A stretch of DNA of 53,718 bases from the NCBI GenBank assembly GCA_964556785.1, contig CAZKXM010000003.1, forward strand, positions 1-53,718, read 5' to 3'. Below, in pieces: positions 33,500 to 42,155 of this stretch. A model generated the notes under the pieces. It was not told the DNA's origin. It did not search any database and was given only the letters and a program-made list of their open reading frames with translations. The stretch is from CAG-1031 sp964556785 (GTDB taxonomy: Bacteria; Bacteroidota; Bacteroidia; Bacteroidales; Muribaculaceae). The translations under genes were made by a program, and so were the position numbers. The first letter of the stretch is position 1; each line of letters starts with the position of its first letter.

Positions 33500-33845
33500 A
33501 ATATGGACGGTCGAAATCAGTAGGGCGGATTATTCGTCTATCCCAGATCACGAGGTCGAGATCGAGCACCACATGGCCTTCGAATGTTTCGATCTGATCA
33601 CGTCCGGCTTCCTTCTCGGTCTCCTTCAGCCATGCCTTGACATCGTCAATCGACATGTTTGTGAACCCGGAGAACACGGCGTTGACATAAGGATCGTCCT
33701 TGCCGTTGAAAGCCGGCGACTCATAGATGTCAGACATCGATGCTTTAGTAAACTTTCCGCAGAGCGCTTCAAGAGCTTTCTCCACCCGGAACTGTCGGTC
33801 GGTTGTGTTGCTACCGATTCCTATTACAAGAGGCGTTGAATTCAT
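33444..33845 (-). CDS. folK: HPPK: 2-amino-4-hydroxy-6-hydroxymethyldihydropteridine diphosphokinase
   Basis: FolK transfers pyrophosphate from ATP to 6-hydroxymethyl-dihydropterin in folate synthesis. The product has 133 residues, short for the family (about 150-160). It shows IGIGSN at the N-terminus, DPYVNAVF, LKETEKEAGRD and the signature VVLDLDLVIW with the two metal-binding aspartates. The shortness is in the C-terminal part. It is the last gene of the operon with tex, overlapping it in ATGA, and its 3' end runs 56 bases into the 3' end of comEC on the opposite strand. Confidence 0.92.
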   Translation of the reverse strand: MNSTPLVIGIGSNTTDRQFRVEKALEALCGKFTKASMSDIYESPAFNGKDDPYVNAVFSGFTNMSIDDVKAWLKETEKEAGRDQIETFEGHVVLDLDLVIWDRRIIRPTDFDRPYFNVGYRQLLAAGAFQYDI

Positions 33846-35986
33846 ATCTGTGAAATGCCTTTCATTGTCAGGGCTATGCGGCCACGCTGGACGTCGACAT
33901 CCATTACCTTTACGCGTACCGTCTGCCCGATTCTAACAACTTCATGAGCTGATGTGATGAAATTGTCGCTGAGCTGTGAAATATGGATGAGCCCGTTCTC
34001 TTTAAGCCCCAGATCAACGAACACTCCGAAGGCGGTGATATTGTTCACCTTTCCGCTGAGTTCCATTCCAAGATGGAGATCGTCGATCTTGCGGATATTA
34101 TCATCGTAAACCGGTTCTTCAACGCGCTCACGCGGATCGCGGCCCGGTTTTTCGAGCTCGATCACAATGTCGGTGAGTGTGGGGAGTCCGGTTTTCTTGG
34201 TCACATAACGGTCGAGCTCAATCGAGTGGAGCAGATGTTTGTCGCGTGTGAGCCGCTCAACCTCCACACCCATGTCAGCGGCCATCTGCTGCACTATGGG
34301 GTAGCTCTCGGGGTGGATGCCGGTGTTGTCAAGAACATTAGCCCCGCGGGGTATGCGCAGGAAGCCTGCGCATTGCTGGAATGTCTTTTCACCCATTCTC
34401 GGCACATCCATGAGCTGCTCGCGGGTTGTGAAATCGCCATGTTTTTTACGGTACTCGACAATGTTCGATGCCAGTTGGGTACCGATTCCCGACACATAGC
34501 CCAGCAATTGGCGCGAAGCTGTGTTGAGGTTCACGCCTACGCTGTTGACGCAGCTCGCAACGGTGAAGTCAAGCGCATCCTTCAGGCCGGCTTGGTTGAC
34601 ATCGTGCTGATACTGGCCGACCCCGATCGATTTCGGATCGATCTTGACAAGTTCGGCAAGGGGATCGATAAGGCGTCGACCTATTGAAACGGCCCCGCGC
34701 ACCGTCACATCCTCATCGGGGAACTCCTCGATGGCGGCCTCTGATGCGGAGTAGATGCTCGCACCCTGTTCGCTGACCATGCACACCTGCACTTTCCGCG
34801 GCAGCTGGAGCGAGCTGACAAAGCGCTCTGTTTCGCGCCCTGCAGTGCCGTTACCTATGGCAATGGCATCGATCGAGTAGCGTTCCACCATATAGTTGAG
34901 TGCCTCTGATGCCCCGTAATAGTCGTTGGCCGGCGGACAAGGATAGATAACGTCGTGATAAAGCAGATTGCCCTGAGCGTCAAGACACACAGTTTTGCAG
35001 CCGGTCCTGAATCCGGGATCGATTGCAAGAACGCGCTTGTTTTCAAGCGGAGAAGCCATGAGCAGTTGAGCCACATTGTCGGCAAACATCGCGATGGCAG
35101 CCTTGTCGCTCTTCTCCTTCAGCGACGATGAAATTTCGTTTTCAATCGAGGGCCGCATCAGGCGTTTGTAGCCGTCGGCAACCGCGAGCTTGATCTGCTC
35201 GGCTGATTCAGGCGTTGCAGTCGAGCGCACGAACATGCGCTGGAGGCGTTCGATCATCTCATCGTCGTCGATGGTTATCGACACCCGGAGCACTCCCTCG
35301 TTTTCTCCGCGGCGAATAGCCAGATAGCGGTGTGAATTACAGGTGCGCACAGGTTCGGAGAAGTCAAAATAGTTTTGAAACGTTCGACCCTCCTCTCCAT
35401 CTTTACCTTTTGCAACCTTGCTGACAATCTTGCCGCTACGGTTGAATCGGGCCCTGACGATCGAGCGCGCTTTCTCACTCTCGCTGACCCACTCGGCAAC
35501 AATATCGCGGGCTGCTGCCAGGGCGGTGTCGGCATCGGCAACTTCACCACCCGTAAATTTCGCGGCAGCCTTCATTAGGTCGGGCGAGTTTTGCGCCATC
35601 ATCATTTTGGCGAGAGGTTCGAGCCCGAGTTCGCGGGCGGCCTGAGCGCGGGTGCGCCGGCGGGGTTTGAAAGGCATGTAGATATCGTCGAGAACAACAG
35701 GATCGATAGTCTCGGCTATTCTTTGCTCGAGCTCCGGTGTCAGAGCCCCCGCGGCCTTAATGGCGTCAAGGATAAATTCTTTTCGTTTGTCGAGCTCGGT
35801 CAGCGCATTGTGACGAAGCTGGATATTGCGGATGTTGATTTCGTTCATCCCGCCGGTTGCCTCCTTACGGTAGCGGGCTATGAACGGCACAGTTGCTCCG
35901 TCGTCGAGCAATCGTATCGTTGCCGATACGTGTTTTCTCATCAAGTTGAATTCCTGGCTAATTATAGCCGCGTGTTCCTGCAACAT
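33842..35986 (-). CDS. tex: Tex family RNA-binding transcription accessory protein
   Basis: Tex proteins act in the cytoplasm on RNA and the transcription machinery. The 714-residue product has the full domain order: N-terminal helical part with VPFIARYRKEATGG, the YqgF/RNase H-like domain (RVLAIDPGFRTGCKTVCLD), helix-hairpin-helix motifs (LLGYVSGIGTQLASNIVEYR and VPRMGEKTFQQCAGFLRI) and a C-terminal S1 domain (LGMELSGKVNNITAFGVFVDLG). The start at 35986 matches the N-terminus of relatives and overlaps the upstream phosphoesterase gene by 29 bases. It is followed by folK with a four-base overlap. Confidence 0.96.
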   Translation of the reverse strand: MLQEHAAIISQEFNLMRKHVSATIRLLDDGATVPFIARYRKEATGGMNEINIRNIQLRHNALTELDKRKEFILDAIKAAGALTPELEQRIAETIDPVVLDDIYMPFKPRRRTRAQAARELGLEPLAKMMMAQNSPDLMKAAAKFTGGEVADADTALAAARDIVAEWVSESEKARSIVRARFNRSGKIVSKVAKGKDGEEGRTFQNYFDFSEPVRTCNSHRYLAIRRGENEGVLRVSITIDDDEMIERLQRMFVRSTATPESAEQIKLAVADGYKRLMRPSIENEISSSLKEKSDKAAIAMFADNVAQLLMASPLENKRVLAIDPGFRTGCKTVCLDAQGNLLYHDVIYPCPPANDYYGASEALNYMVERYSIDAIAIGNGTAGRETERFVSSLQLPRKVQVCMVSEQGASIYSASEAAIEEFPDEDVTVRGAVSIGRRLIDPLAELVKIDPKSIGVGQYQHDVNQAGLKDALDFTVASCVNSVGVNLNTASRQLLGYVSGIGTQLASNIVEYRKKHGDFTTREQLMDVPRMGEKTFQQCAGFLRIPRGANVLDNTGIHPESYPIVQQMAADMGVEVERLTRDKHLLHSIELDRYVTKKTGLPTLTDIVIELEKPGRDPRERVEEPVYDDNIRKIDDLHLGMELSGKVNNITAFGVFVDLGLKENGLIHISQLSDNFITSAHEVVRIGQTVRVKVMDVDVQRGRIALTMKGISQI

Positions 35987-37175
35987 TTTTCCTTGTTAAG
36001 GTGATAACTGTAATTTCAGGGACTGCCTGCCCGATTCTGACAGGGGCTCCTACAGCACCGAGCCCGATATTAACATAGAGTTTCTGTCCGGTTTCGCTTT
36101 CATACAGGCCACCCCACAGTGGGTAACGGAACGTGGCGGGCGACCAACCGGCTACCTCACACTGCATAGCATGGGTATGTCCTGCGAGGGTGAGTGCTAT
36201 ATTTCGGTCGGGAATTCCGGCAATCGAGTCACTCCAGTGGACAGGATTGTGACTTAACAGAATCTTAGTGACATTATCGTCCGTCCCCTGAGGATATGCA
36301 CGACTCAGCGACCCGTAGGAAGGGAAAGGTGGATCTCCGATGTTCTCCACCCCGATTACGGCGAGCGAATCGCTTCCGCGGCGAATCATCACCGTGGAAT
36401 CTCTCAGAAGCTTCCATCCCATCCTGGCCTGCAGGTCATAGAGCAGGGCCATGTTTTCGGCTTTTGCTTCGGCTGATGGCCATTCGCTATAGTCGCCATA
36501 GTCATGATTTCCAAGAATGGACAACACTCCGTCGGGAGCCGCGAGACGCGACAGGGGAGCGGTGTGTGGTTCGAGCTCGTCGGAACGGCGGTTGACAATG
36601 TCGCCAGTAAACACAATCAGGTCAGGCTTGAGTGAGTTTATACGGTCAACAGCCTTGGCAATGAAAGCTGTGTCGTTGCCGTAAGTGCCAACATGGGCAT
36701 CGCTGAACTGCACAATCCTGTAGCCTTCGAATTGTTGGGGCAGATCGGGGATAGTGACCGCAACCTCATTGACGTGTAATGAATTGCGGGTGATCAGTGC
36801 GCCCCACCATAAACCGGCGAATGCCGCGACAGCCAATGCGCTTCCGGCCGCACTGAGCCATTTGAGCCTTTTTTTGTGGAACAGCTGGGGTGTGCGGGCA
36901 AGAAGGTCGAAAATCAGGAAAATGTATTTCGGGATGTAGATGCTGAAATATGTGAAGAGCATCCACATTATTGCCAGCAGCATACCGTTGTCGCCGGCGC
37001 GGCGCGGCAGTGCGAGAGCGGTTATCGCCATAGCCTGGAGCAACACCGCACTGACGGCCTGAATCAGCGACGGCCACTTGCGGTTGCAGCGTCGTCTGAG
37101 CTGACGGTAGATATAGATGTCGATTCCCGAATTGAGAATCAACAACAATATCATGGGCAGAATGACAATGCGCAT
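35958..37175 (-). CDS. Membrane-anchored metallophosphoesterase
   Basis: A 405-residue protein. About four hydrophobic segments occupy residues 1-130. The rest is a calcineurin-like phosphoesterase of the YaeI/YkuE type with all metal motifs: FSDAHVG (D-x-H), FTGDIVN (GD), LGNHDY (GNHD), LLSHNP and LAGHTHAMQ (GHTH). Soluble members hydrolyse phospholipid or UDP-sugar phosphoesters, and the arrangement puts the enzyme domain on one face of the inner membrane; the substrate is not known. The gene follows an acyltransferase gene after 24 bases and overlaps tex by 29 bases, so a role in phospholipid or lipid A turnover is a reasonable guess from the first neighbour only. Confidence 0.9.
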   Translation of the reverse strand: MRIVILPMILLLILNSGIDIYIYRQLRRRCNRKWPSLIQAVSAVLLQAMAITALALPRRAGDNGMLLAIMWMLFTYFSIYIPKYIFLIFDLLARTPQLFHKKRLKWLSAAGSALAVAAFAGLWWGALITRNSLHVNEVAVTIPDLPQQFEGYRIVQFSDAHVGTYGNDTAFIAKAVDRINSLKPDLIVFTGDIVNRRSDELEPHTAPLSRLAAPDGVLSILGNHDYGDYSEWPSAEAKAENMALLYDLQARMGWKLLRDSTVMIRRGSDSLAVIGVENIGDPPFPSYGSLSRAYPQGTDDNVTKILLSHNPVHWSDSIAGIPDRNIALTLAGHTHAMQCEVAGWSPATFRYPLWGGLYESETGQKLYVNIGLGAVGAPVRIGQAVPEITVITLTRKNVAGTRGYN

Positions 37176-37199
37176 TGTTTGCGTGACTAATGAGCGAAA

Positions 37200-38411
37200 T
37201 CAGGCGTTTTCGTCAAGGGAATGCTTGATGGCGGTAACTTTGTTTTTCAGCGGGTTGGCATACATTGTGTACATCATCTTCCGCATGAAGTCGCGCTCCT
37301 CCGGAGTGACGTCTGATGCCTCGACCTTGTCGAGCTGATGCTCGATGTAGGTTTCAAAAGCTTCCTTTTCGCGCACGGTGTAGAGCATTTCGTAGGTGCG
37401 GTCGTCGTGCAGAAGATCGTGCGCTATATAGTTTATGGCAAAGATCTTATAGCCGGAGTGGATGCTGCGGTCAATCATGTCGCACACGCGGGGGAACACC
37501 TCGTTACGGTCCATGTCGGCGGGGAGCTCGGCAATGCGATCGTCGAGACAACGGCCAATGGAGAAATGAACCCGCCCTTTGTATTGCAGCAGGCCGGTTT
37601 CCATGCTGAACAGGTCGTCGCGCTGCGACTTCTTGAAGTCGGGGTCGCGGCGCTTCATCAGGAACTCGCGCGCCTTGAGATAGTCGTTGGGGTCGTACTC
37701 GTAGGTAATCGACACCGGCAGGAGGTGAACCTCGCTCAGGTTTTGCGCGGCTGTTCCGCCGCCATCGAGTGCGAGCATCTTTATAAGGCTCTCCTGAGTG
37801 CGGTCGCTCGAATCTTTCGCGCGGCCCTCCCTCTGTGCAATCCACACGCTTTCTCCCTTGCGGTTGAGAGTATAGTGAATGTAGGCCGAAAGTTCCTTAG
37901 CAGCGTCGAGCGCTTCAAGTCGACGTCCGCCTCGCTTGACAATGAAGCAGTTGTTGATTCTGACCAGAGTTGAGATCCAGTCAAAAATCAGCAGGTTGGA
38001 GCCGATGGCGATTTCTATTGAGCGCCGTCCGTGTCGAAACAGGCAGATGTTGAGCAGAGCGGCGTCGAGCACAATATCACGGTGGTTGGTGATGAAGGTG
38101 TAGTGCTTTTCGGGGTCGGCGTTGTCCAAACCGCTGATCGAGACTCCCTCGGTGGTTTTCTTCGCGAGCATTTCCATGAAGGGCCACATCACTTTCAGCT
38201 GGAAGCTCTGTTTGTCTTCAACGGAAAGAAGGAATTTGACAAGTTCGGGATAATCGACTTCGGGCATCACATATTTGATTGCATACTCGAGTCCCGGTTC
38301 TTTCACCAGCCGGGCCATGCTTTCTTTGAAGTGCGCATCGTCAACGGGAGCTATATCCGCGAAATTCCTGAGTTCGTCGCTCATTGATATCTTATTTGGA
38401 CAGGCTTTCAT
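37200..38411 (-). CDS. Glycerol-3-phosphate/1-acylglycerol-3-phosphate acyltransferase-like protein
   Basis: A 403-residue protein, or 394 from the second ATG (MSDELRNFAD) at 38384. It has the PlsB/PlsC acyltransferase core: ITNHRDIVLDA (H-x4-D catalytic motif, here NHRDIVLD), FIVKRGGRR, VWIAQREGRAKD (the glycerophosphate-binding block) and LLPVSITYEYDP. It therefore probably acylates a glycerol phosphate or a similar acceptor at the cytoplasmic face of the membrane. The length is between the typical PlsC and PlsB sizes, so the exact substrate is uncertain. It is the first gene of a four-gene operon continuing into the phosphoesterase, tex and folK. Confidence 0.88.
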   Translation of the reverse strand: MKACPNKISMSDELRNFADIAPVDDAHFKESMARLVKEPGLEYAIKYVMPEVDYPELVKFLLSVEDKQSFQLKVMWPFMEMLAKKTTEGVSISGLDNADPEKHYTFITNHRDIVLDAALLNICLFRHGRRSIEIAIGSNLLIFDWISTLVRINNCFIVKRGGRRLEALDAAKELSAYIHYTLNRKGESVWIAQREGRAKDSSDRTQESLIKMLALDGGGTAAQNLSEVHLLPVSITYEYDPNDYLKAREFLMKRRDPDFKKSQRDDLFSMETGLLQYKGRVHFSIGRCLDDRIAELPADMDRNEVFPRVCDMIDRSIHSGYKIFAINYIAHDLLHDDRTYEMLYTVREKEAFETYIEHQLDKVEASDVTPEERDFMRKMMYTMYANPLKNKVTAIKHSLDENA

Positions 38412-38434
38412 CGCCTGATTTGATAATATGCTGT

Positions 38435-38442
38435 CAAAGTTA
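38435..38442 (-). promoter_or_regulatory. -7 promoter box of the acyltransferase operon
   Basis: TAACTTTG on the minus strand, 23 bases before the ATG at 38411. No certain -33 box. Confidence 0.6.
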
Positions 38443-38561
38443 CAATATAATTCCGTTATGGCAAGCGGACGAGCCCATTATTTGCCTTTAGGCAGCGGGC
38501 GGTTTTGGATAATCAGGATTTTGTAAGCGCTAATCTTTCGGAATGAAAGGTTTTGTTTGCG

Positions 38562-39623
38562 CTACGACCGTTTGGTGCCCGCGTATGTGCGCCATTTTTC
38601 GATCATCGCTGTCATGTCGGCCGGAATTTCAGAGGTGAAAAACATCTCCTCGCCCGTTTTTGGGTGGACAAACCCGAGGGTGCGGGCATGCAGGGCCTGG
38701 CGTGGGCAAAGATCGAAGCAATTGGCAACGAAACGGCGATAGTTGGCGGTGCGTTCGCCTCGCAGAATCTCATCGCCGCCATAGCGGGCGTCGTTAAGCA
38801 GCGGGTGACCTTTGTGGCGCATGTGCACACGGATCTGATGTGTGCGACCGGTTTCGAGTACACACCTGATCACGCTTACGGGGCCAAGGTCTTCGAGCAC
38901 TTTATAATGAGTGACGGCATGTTTGCCTTTGTCTCCTTCGGGAAAAACCGCCATACGGAGCCTGTCGCGCGGATCGCGGTCGATATTGCCGGTTATGGTG
39001 CCTTCGGCAGGGTCAGGCACGCCCCACACAACGGCTACATATTCGCGACGGGTGGTTTTATTGAAAAACTGCTTGCCGAGATTTGTCTTTGCGTCAGGGG
39101 TCTTTGCAATGACCAGCAAACCCGATGTGTCTTTGTCGATACGGTGAACGAGCCCGAGGCGCGGATCGCTTACGTCGTAGTCGGGGTTGTCGCGGAAGTG
39201 CCATGCCAGCGCGTTGACAAGGGTTCCCGAATAATTGCCGTGGCCCGGATGGACCACAAGACCGGCGGGTTTGTTGACAACGAGAACGGTGTCGTCTTCA
39301 AACACGATGTCAAGCGGAATATCTTCGGCAATGATTTCGTTTTCATATCGGGGGCGGTCCATCACCACCTGCACCACATCGTGCGGCTTGACGCGATAGT
39401 TTGATTTTACGGGCTTCCCGTTGACAATGATGCATCCAGCCTCGGCGGCCTGCTGAATGCGGTTGCGCGACGAATGCTGGAGCCGTTCGGTGAGGAACTT
39501 ATCGACACGCAGCAGCTGCTGTCCCGGATCGGCCACAAACCGGAAGTGCTCATAAAGCCCGTTTTCGTCAGGCTCCTGCGATGACTCCGGAAGAATGTCG
39601 GATGCTTCGTCAGAAGAGATCAT
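38562..39623 (-). CDS. rluD: RluA/RluD family rRNA pseudouridine synthase
   Basis: The enzyme converts specific uridines of 23S rRNA (for RluD, in helix 69) to pseudouridine. From the ATG at 39623 the product has 353 residues: an acidic N-terminus, an S4 RNA-binding domain (LLRVDKFLTERL...NRIQQAAEAGCIIVNGKPVK) and the catalytic domain with HRIDKDTSGLLVIAK, whose aspartate is the nucleophile, and RTHQIRVHMRHKGHPLLND. The frame is open further upstream, but this start overlaps the PASTA gene by just 14 bases and matches the family. The symbol is given by similarity to RluD; a related RluA-class specificity is possible. Confidence 0.93.
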   Translation of the reverse strand: MISSDEASDILPESSQEPDENGLYEHFRFVADPGQQLLRVDKFLTERLQHSSRNRIQQAAEAGCIIVNGKPVKSNYRVKPHDVVQVVMDRPRYENEIIAEDIPLDIVFEDDTVLVVNKPAGLVVHPGHGNYSGTLVNALAWHFRDNPDYDVSDPRLGLVHRIDKDTSGLLVIAKTPDAKTNLGKQFFNKTTRREYVAVVWGVPDPAEGTITGNIDRDPRDRLRMAVFPEGDKGKHAVTHYKVLEDLGPVSVIRCVLETGRTHQIRVHMRHKGHPLLNDARYGGDEILRGERTANYRRFVANCFDLCPRQALHARTLGFVHPKTGEEMFFTSEIPADMTAMIEKWRTYAGTKRS

Positions 39624-40248
39624 AGCGTTCGGTGGGAGTAACTGCTTCGGCAGCCGTCGAATCGTTGTAGTCGGGATCAAATTCGTCGATTCCTGAGCCC
39701 ACATGGAGCACAAGCTGCGCATTGACCGGCACCCGCGCTCCTGCTGATATGGGGCGGCCGTTGTATGTTACGCTCAGCACCAGGTCCTTGAATTCGGAGA
39801 TAACCACTTCACGCGCAATGTTCTTTATTCCCAATCCCTGAAGGATAGCCTCGGCCTGACGTGCAGAAATGTCGGTGAGATGTGGCAGGGTGATCATCTT
39901 GGGAGTGATGGCGTTGATTGTGAGATAGATCAGACGGCCCGGTTTAACGCGGGTGTTTCGCCGCGGATTCTGATCGACAACATAGCCCGGGCGCGCCTTG
40001 GTGTCGTAGACCGAGTCGGTTATCTCAACCTTGAAGCCCTGAAGCTCAAGGTCGGCGATGGCCGACTCGACAGGGCGGTTGCACACATCGGGCACTGTCT
40101 CCTCCTTTCCGTGATCGGTCCAAACGTCGAGCCATTCCAGCGCACCCCATCCGAGGGCAAAGCCTAACAGAATCATGACAAGCAGGTTCAGGCCCACCAA
40201 GGCCCACCGACTGCGCGGCTTACGCTGATTTTCGGGATAGTCATGCAT
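39610..40248 (-). CDS. PASTA-domain membrane protein
   Basis: A 212-residue protein: a short basic cytoplasmic tail, one membrane helix (about 16-37), and an outside part with two clear PASTA domains (about 52-112: VPDVCNRPVESAIADLELQGF; and 117-185: LPHLTDISARQAEAILQGLGI), each with the GYVVDQNP-like end. PASTA domains bind peptidoglycan or muropeptides and usually belong to kinases or penicillin-binding proteins; this one has neither catalytic domain. It is conserved next to rluD in Bacteroidales by recollection. The acidic C-terminal tail overlaps the rluD start by 14 bases. Confidence 0.9.
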   Translation of the reverse strand: MHDYPENQRKPRSRWALVGLNLLVMILLGFALGWGALEWLDVWTDHGKEETVPDVCNRPVESAIADLELQGFKVEITDSVYDTKARPGYVVDQNPRRNTRVKPGRLIYLTINAITPKMITLPHLTDISARQAEAILQGLGIKNIAREVVISEFKDLVLSVTYNGRPISAGARVPVNAQLVLHVGSGIDEFDPDYNDSTAAEAVTPTERYDLF

Positions 40249-40276
40249 GTTGCCTGAAGCATTTTTGATAGCGATG

Positions 40277-40284
40277 CAAAAGTA
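40277..40284 (-). promoter_or_regulatory. -7 promoter box of the PASTA-rluD operon
   Basis: TACTTTTG on the minus strand, 28 bases before the ATG. It is divergent from the bamD promoter 73 bases away. Confidence 0.6.
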
Positions 40285-40329
40285 GCAAAAAAATCCCGAA
40301 AATCACGTATCACCGAAAAACAAAGGATT

Positions 40330-40365
40330 TTTGAATGGTGATTACCGAAAAAAGTAGTAAATTTG
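40330..40365 (+). promoter_or_regulatory. Promoter of bamD
   Basis: TAAATTTG (40358-40365) is a full -7 match, with TTTG at 40330-40333 as a distant -33 candidate (24 bases between). The ATG lies 40 bases downstream. Confidence 0.6.
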
Positions 40366-40405
40366 CAAATTGTAAAAGTTACACTCAATTTCCGCACCCT
40401 GTTTT

Positions 40406-41206
40406 ATGCGAAAATTTTTGCTTCTCATGCTCGCGTGTCTGGCTCTCACTTCGTGTGGAGAGTATCAGCGTGCGCAAAAAAGCACCGACTATGACTACAA
40501 GCTCGATTTTGCGCGTCGCGCCTTCGAGCAAAAGCGATATGTCCAGGCAGCCACGATCCTGACCGACATTGTGTCGGCCTACAAAGGCACTGAAAAGGCT
40601 GAGGAAACCCTCTATCTTCTTGCGCTGAGCCATTACGAGAACAAGGACTATATCAACTCAGGCGCATATTTCAAGACCTACTATCAGCGCTATCCCCGCG
40701 GAAAGTATGCCGAGCTGGCACGTTTCTATTCAGGCTACGGATATTACCTCGATTCACCCGACCCTCAGCTTGATCAGGGTGGAACCATCAAGGCCATCGA
40801 GGAGCTTCAGGGATTTCTCGATTATTTCCCCAGAAGCGATAAGGTGACCATTGCCCAGAACGCTATCTTCGAGCTGCAGGACAAGCTCACACTCAAGCAG
40901 CTTCAGAACGCCCAGCTCTATTACAACCTCGGCACCTATATGGGTAACAACTACCAGAGCGCCATGATCGTGGCCCGCAATGCCGTCAAGGATTATCCTT
41001 ACTCAAAATATCGCGAGGAGCTCGAAATGCTTATCCTCAAGGCCCGCTATCAGGAGGCCAACCATAGTGTCAACGAAAAGAAGGAGGACCGCTACAGAGA
41101 AGTGATCGACGAATACTATTCGTTTGTCAACAGCTATCCCGAATCGCGTTACCGCTCTGAGGCCGACGATATTTTCACTATCGCGCGCCGTCACGTCAAA
41201 GACTGA
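40406..41206 (+). CDS. bamD: Outer-membrane assembly lipoprotein BamD
   Basis: BamD is the essential TPR lipoprotein that works with BamA to insert barrel proteins in the outer membrane. The 266-residue product has a lipoprotein signal peptide (MRKFLLLMLACLALTSC, Cys17) and five helix pairs of TPR type (DFARRAFEQKRYVQAATIL, EETLYLLALSHYENKDYINSGAYF, AIEELQGFLDYFP, YNLGTYMGNNYQSAMIVARNAVKDYP, YYSFVNSYPESRYRSEADDIF). Length and order are normal. It is followed by the omega-like gene after 39 bases, the usual Bacteroidales arrangement. Confidence 0.95.
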   Translation: MRKFLLLMLACLALTSCGEYQRAQKSTDYDYKLDFARRAFEQKRYVQAATILTDIVSAYKGTEKAEETLYLLALSHYENKDYINSGAYFKTYYQRYPRGKYAELARFYSGYGYYLDSPDPQLDQGGTIKAIEELQGFLDYFPRSDKVTIAQNAIFELQDKLTLKQLQNAQLYYNLGTYMGNNYQSAMIVARNAVKDYPYSKYREELEMLILKARYQEANHSVNEKKEDRYREVIDEYYSFVNSYPESRYRSEADDIFTIARRHVKD

Positions 41207-41245
41207 AACATCGAAAATCAATAACACAGCATAACATTCAATCTA

Positions 41246-41581
41246 ATGGACTACAAAAAGACCAACGCCCCGCTGAACACCGTCACCCGCGACATGATTC
41301 AGATGTCGGAGGACACCGGCAACGTCTATGAGACCGTGTGTATCATCGCAAAACGCTCTAATCAGATTGCCGGCGAGATGAAACACGATCTCGAAAAGAA
41401 GCTCCAGGAATTTGCATCGCTCAACGATAACCTCGAAGAAATTTCAGAAAACCGCGAGCAGATTGAGATTTCGCGCTACTATGAGAAGCTTCCGAAGCCC
41501 ACTCTGATTGCAACTCAGGAATATCGCGACCATAAAATCCTTTTCCGCAATCCGGCGAAGGACAAACCCAATCTCGACTGA
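41246..41581 (+). CDS. RNA polymerase omega-like subunit
   Basis: A 111-residue protein of the Bacteroidales family annotated as DNA-directed RNA polymerase subunit omega. The central part (TGNVYETVCIIAKRSNQIAGEMKHDLEKKLQEF) corresponds to the omega helix that clamps the beta' C-terminus; the rest differs strongly from E. coli RpoZ. The position directly behind bamD is characteristic. Assignment rests on family recollection and the helical motif, so the role in polymerase assembly is inference. Confidence 0.85.
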   Translation: MDYKKTNAPLNTVTRDMIQMSEDTGNVYETVCIIAKRSNQIAGEMKHDLEKKLQEFASLNDNLEEISENREQIEISRYYEKLPKPTLIATQEYRDHKILFRNPAKDKPNLD

Positions 41582-41626
41582 TCAATTTTTTGTCAATAAA
41601 TTTAAGGTTGATTAAAAAATTATCGT

Positions 41627-41634
41627 TACCTTTG
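41627..41634 (+). promoter_or_regulatory. -7 promoter box of rpsO
   Basis: TACCTTTG, a full match. About 45 bases of leader lie between the expected start site and the ATG at 41684; S15 is known to control its own message in other bacteria through the leader, but I recognise no such structure here. Confidence 0.65.
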
Positions 41635-41683
41635 CACCGCTAAAAGCGCTTTTATTATATTCATTTATTAAACATCTGAAAGA

Positions 41684-41959
41684 ATGCACTTAAATTCTGA
41701 AGAAAAAATCGAAATCTTCGAGAAGTACGGTAAGGGCAAGACTGACACTGGCTCACCTGAAGCACAGATTGCATTATTCTCCATCCGTATTGCTCATTTG
41801 ACTGAACACCTCAAGTCAAATAAGAAAGATTATACCACTGCACGCGCTCTTAAGGCTCTCGTAGGTAAGCGTCGTCGCCTGCTGGATTATCTGATCCGCA
41901 AGGACATCAACCGCTACCGCGCCGTGATTGCCCAGAAAGAGCTTGGTATCCGCAAGTAA
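41684..41959 (+). CDS. rpsO: 30S ribosomal protein S15
   Basis: S15 binds 16S rRNA early in the assembly of the small-subunit platform. The 91-residue product has normal length and shows the family core DTGSPEAQIALFSIRIAHLTEHL, LKALVGKRRRLLDYL and YRAVIAQKELGIRK. It is a single-gene unit with its own promoter, and two large hairpins follow. Confidence 0.98.
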   Translation: MHLNSEEKIEIFEKYGKGKTDTGSPEAQIALFSIRIAHLTEHLKSNKKDYTTARALKALVGKRRRLLDYLIRKDINRYRAVIAQKELGIRK

Positions 41960-41961
41960 GC

Positions 41962-42049
41962 CCACGGGCCCGCCTGCCGATTACAAAACCCTATCAGTGA
42001 GGCTGCGTTTCTGCTATGGAACGCGGCCTCACTTGCTGTTTGCCCGTGG
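41962..42049 (+). terminator. Nested inverted repeats after rpsO
   Basis: An outer pair, CCACGGGC (41962-41969) with GCCCGTGG (42042-42049), encloses an inner hairpin formed by GTGAGGCTGCGTTTC (41997-42011) and GAACGCGGCCTCAC (42019-42032), which pairs with one G-U and one bulge. The inner hairpin is followed by TTGCTGTTTG and probably ends rpsO transcription. The outer pair would close a multi-part structure. Confidence 0.6.
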
Positions 42050-42084
42050 CGAACCGATTTCTCTGAGTGTGAAGGGGGATAGAG

Positions 42085-42123
42085 GAAGCCCTGCTTCACG
42101 GTCAATTCCGTGAGCAGGGCTTC
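42085..42123. terminator. Terminator of the citrate operon
   Basis: GAAGCCCTGC plus TCACGG (42085-42101, one bulged T) pairs with CCGTGA plus GCAGGGCTTC (42108-42123) around a six-base loop. It lies 32 bases after the icd stop on the minus strand. No clear T-run follows on either side, so it may act as an mRNA-stabilising end structure or as a factor-assisted terminator. Confidence 0.65.
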
Positions 42124-42155
42124 AGGGTTAGTTTCGGTTATGAAGGGAGATGCTT

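Noticed and set aside
38553..39404. A 283-residue plus-strand frame
   Set aside because: It is antisense to rluD, whose catalytic motifs are intact.
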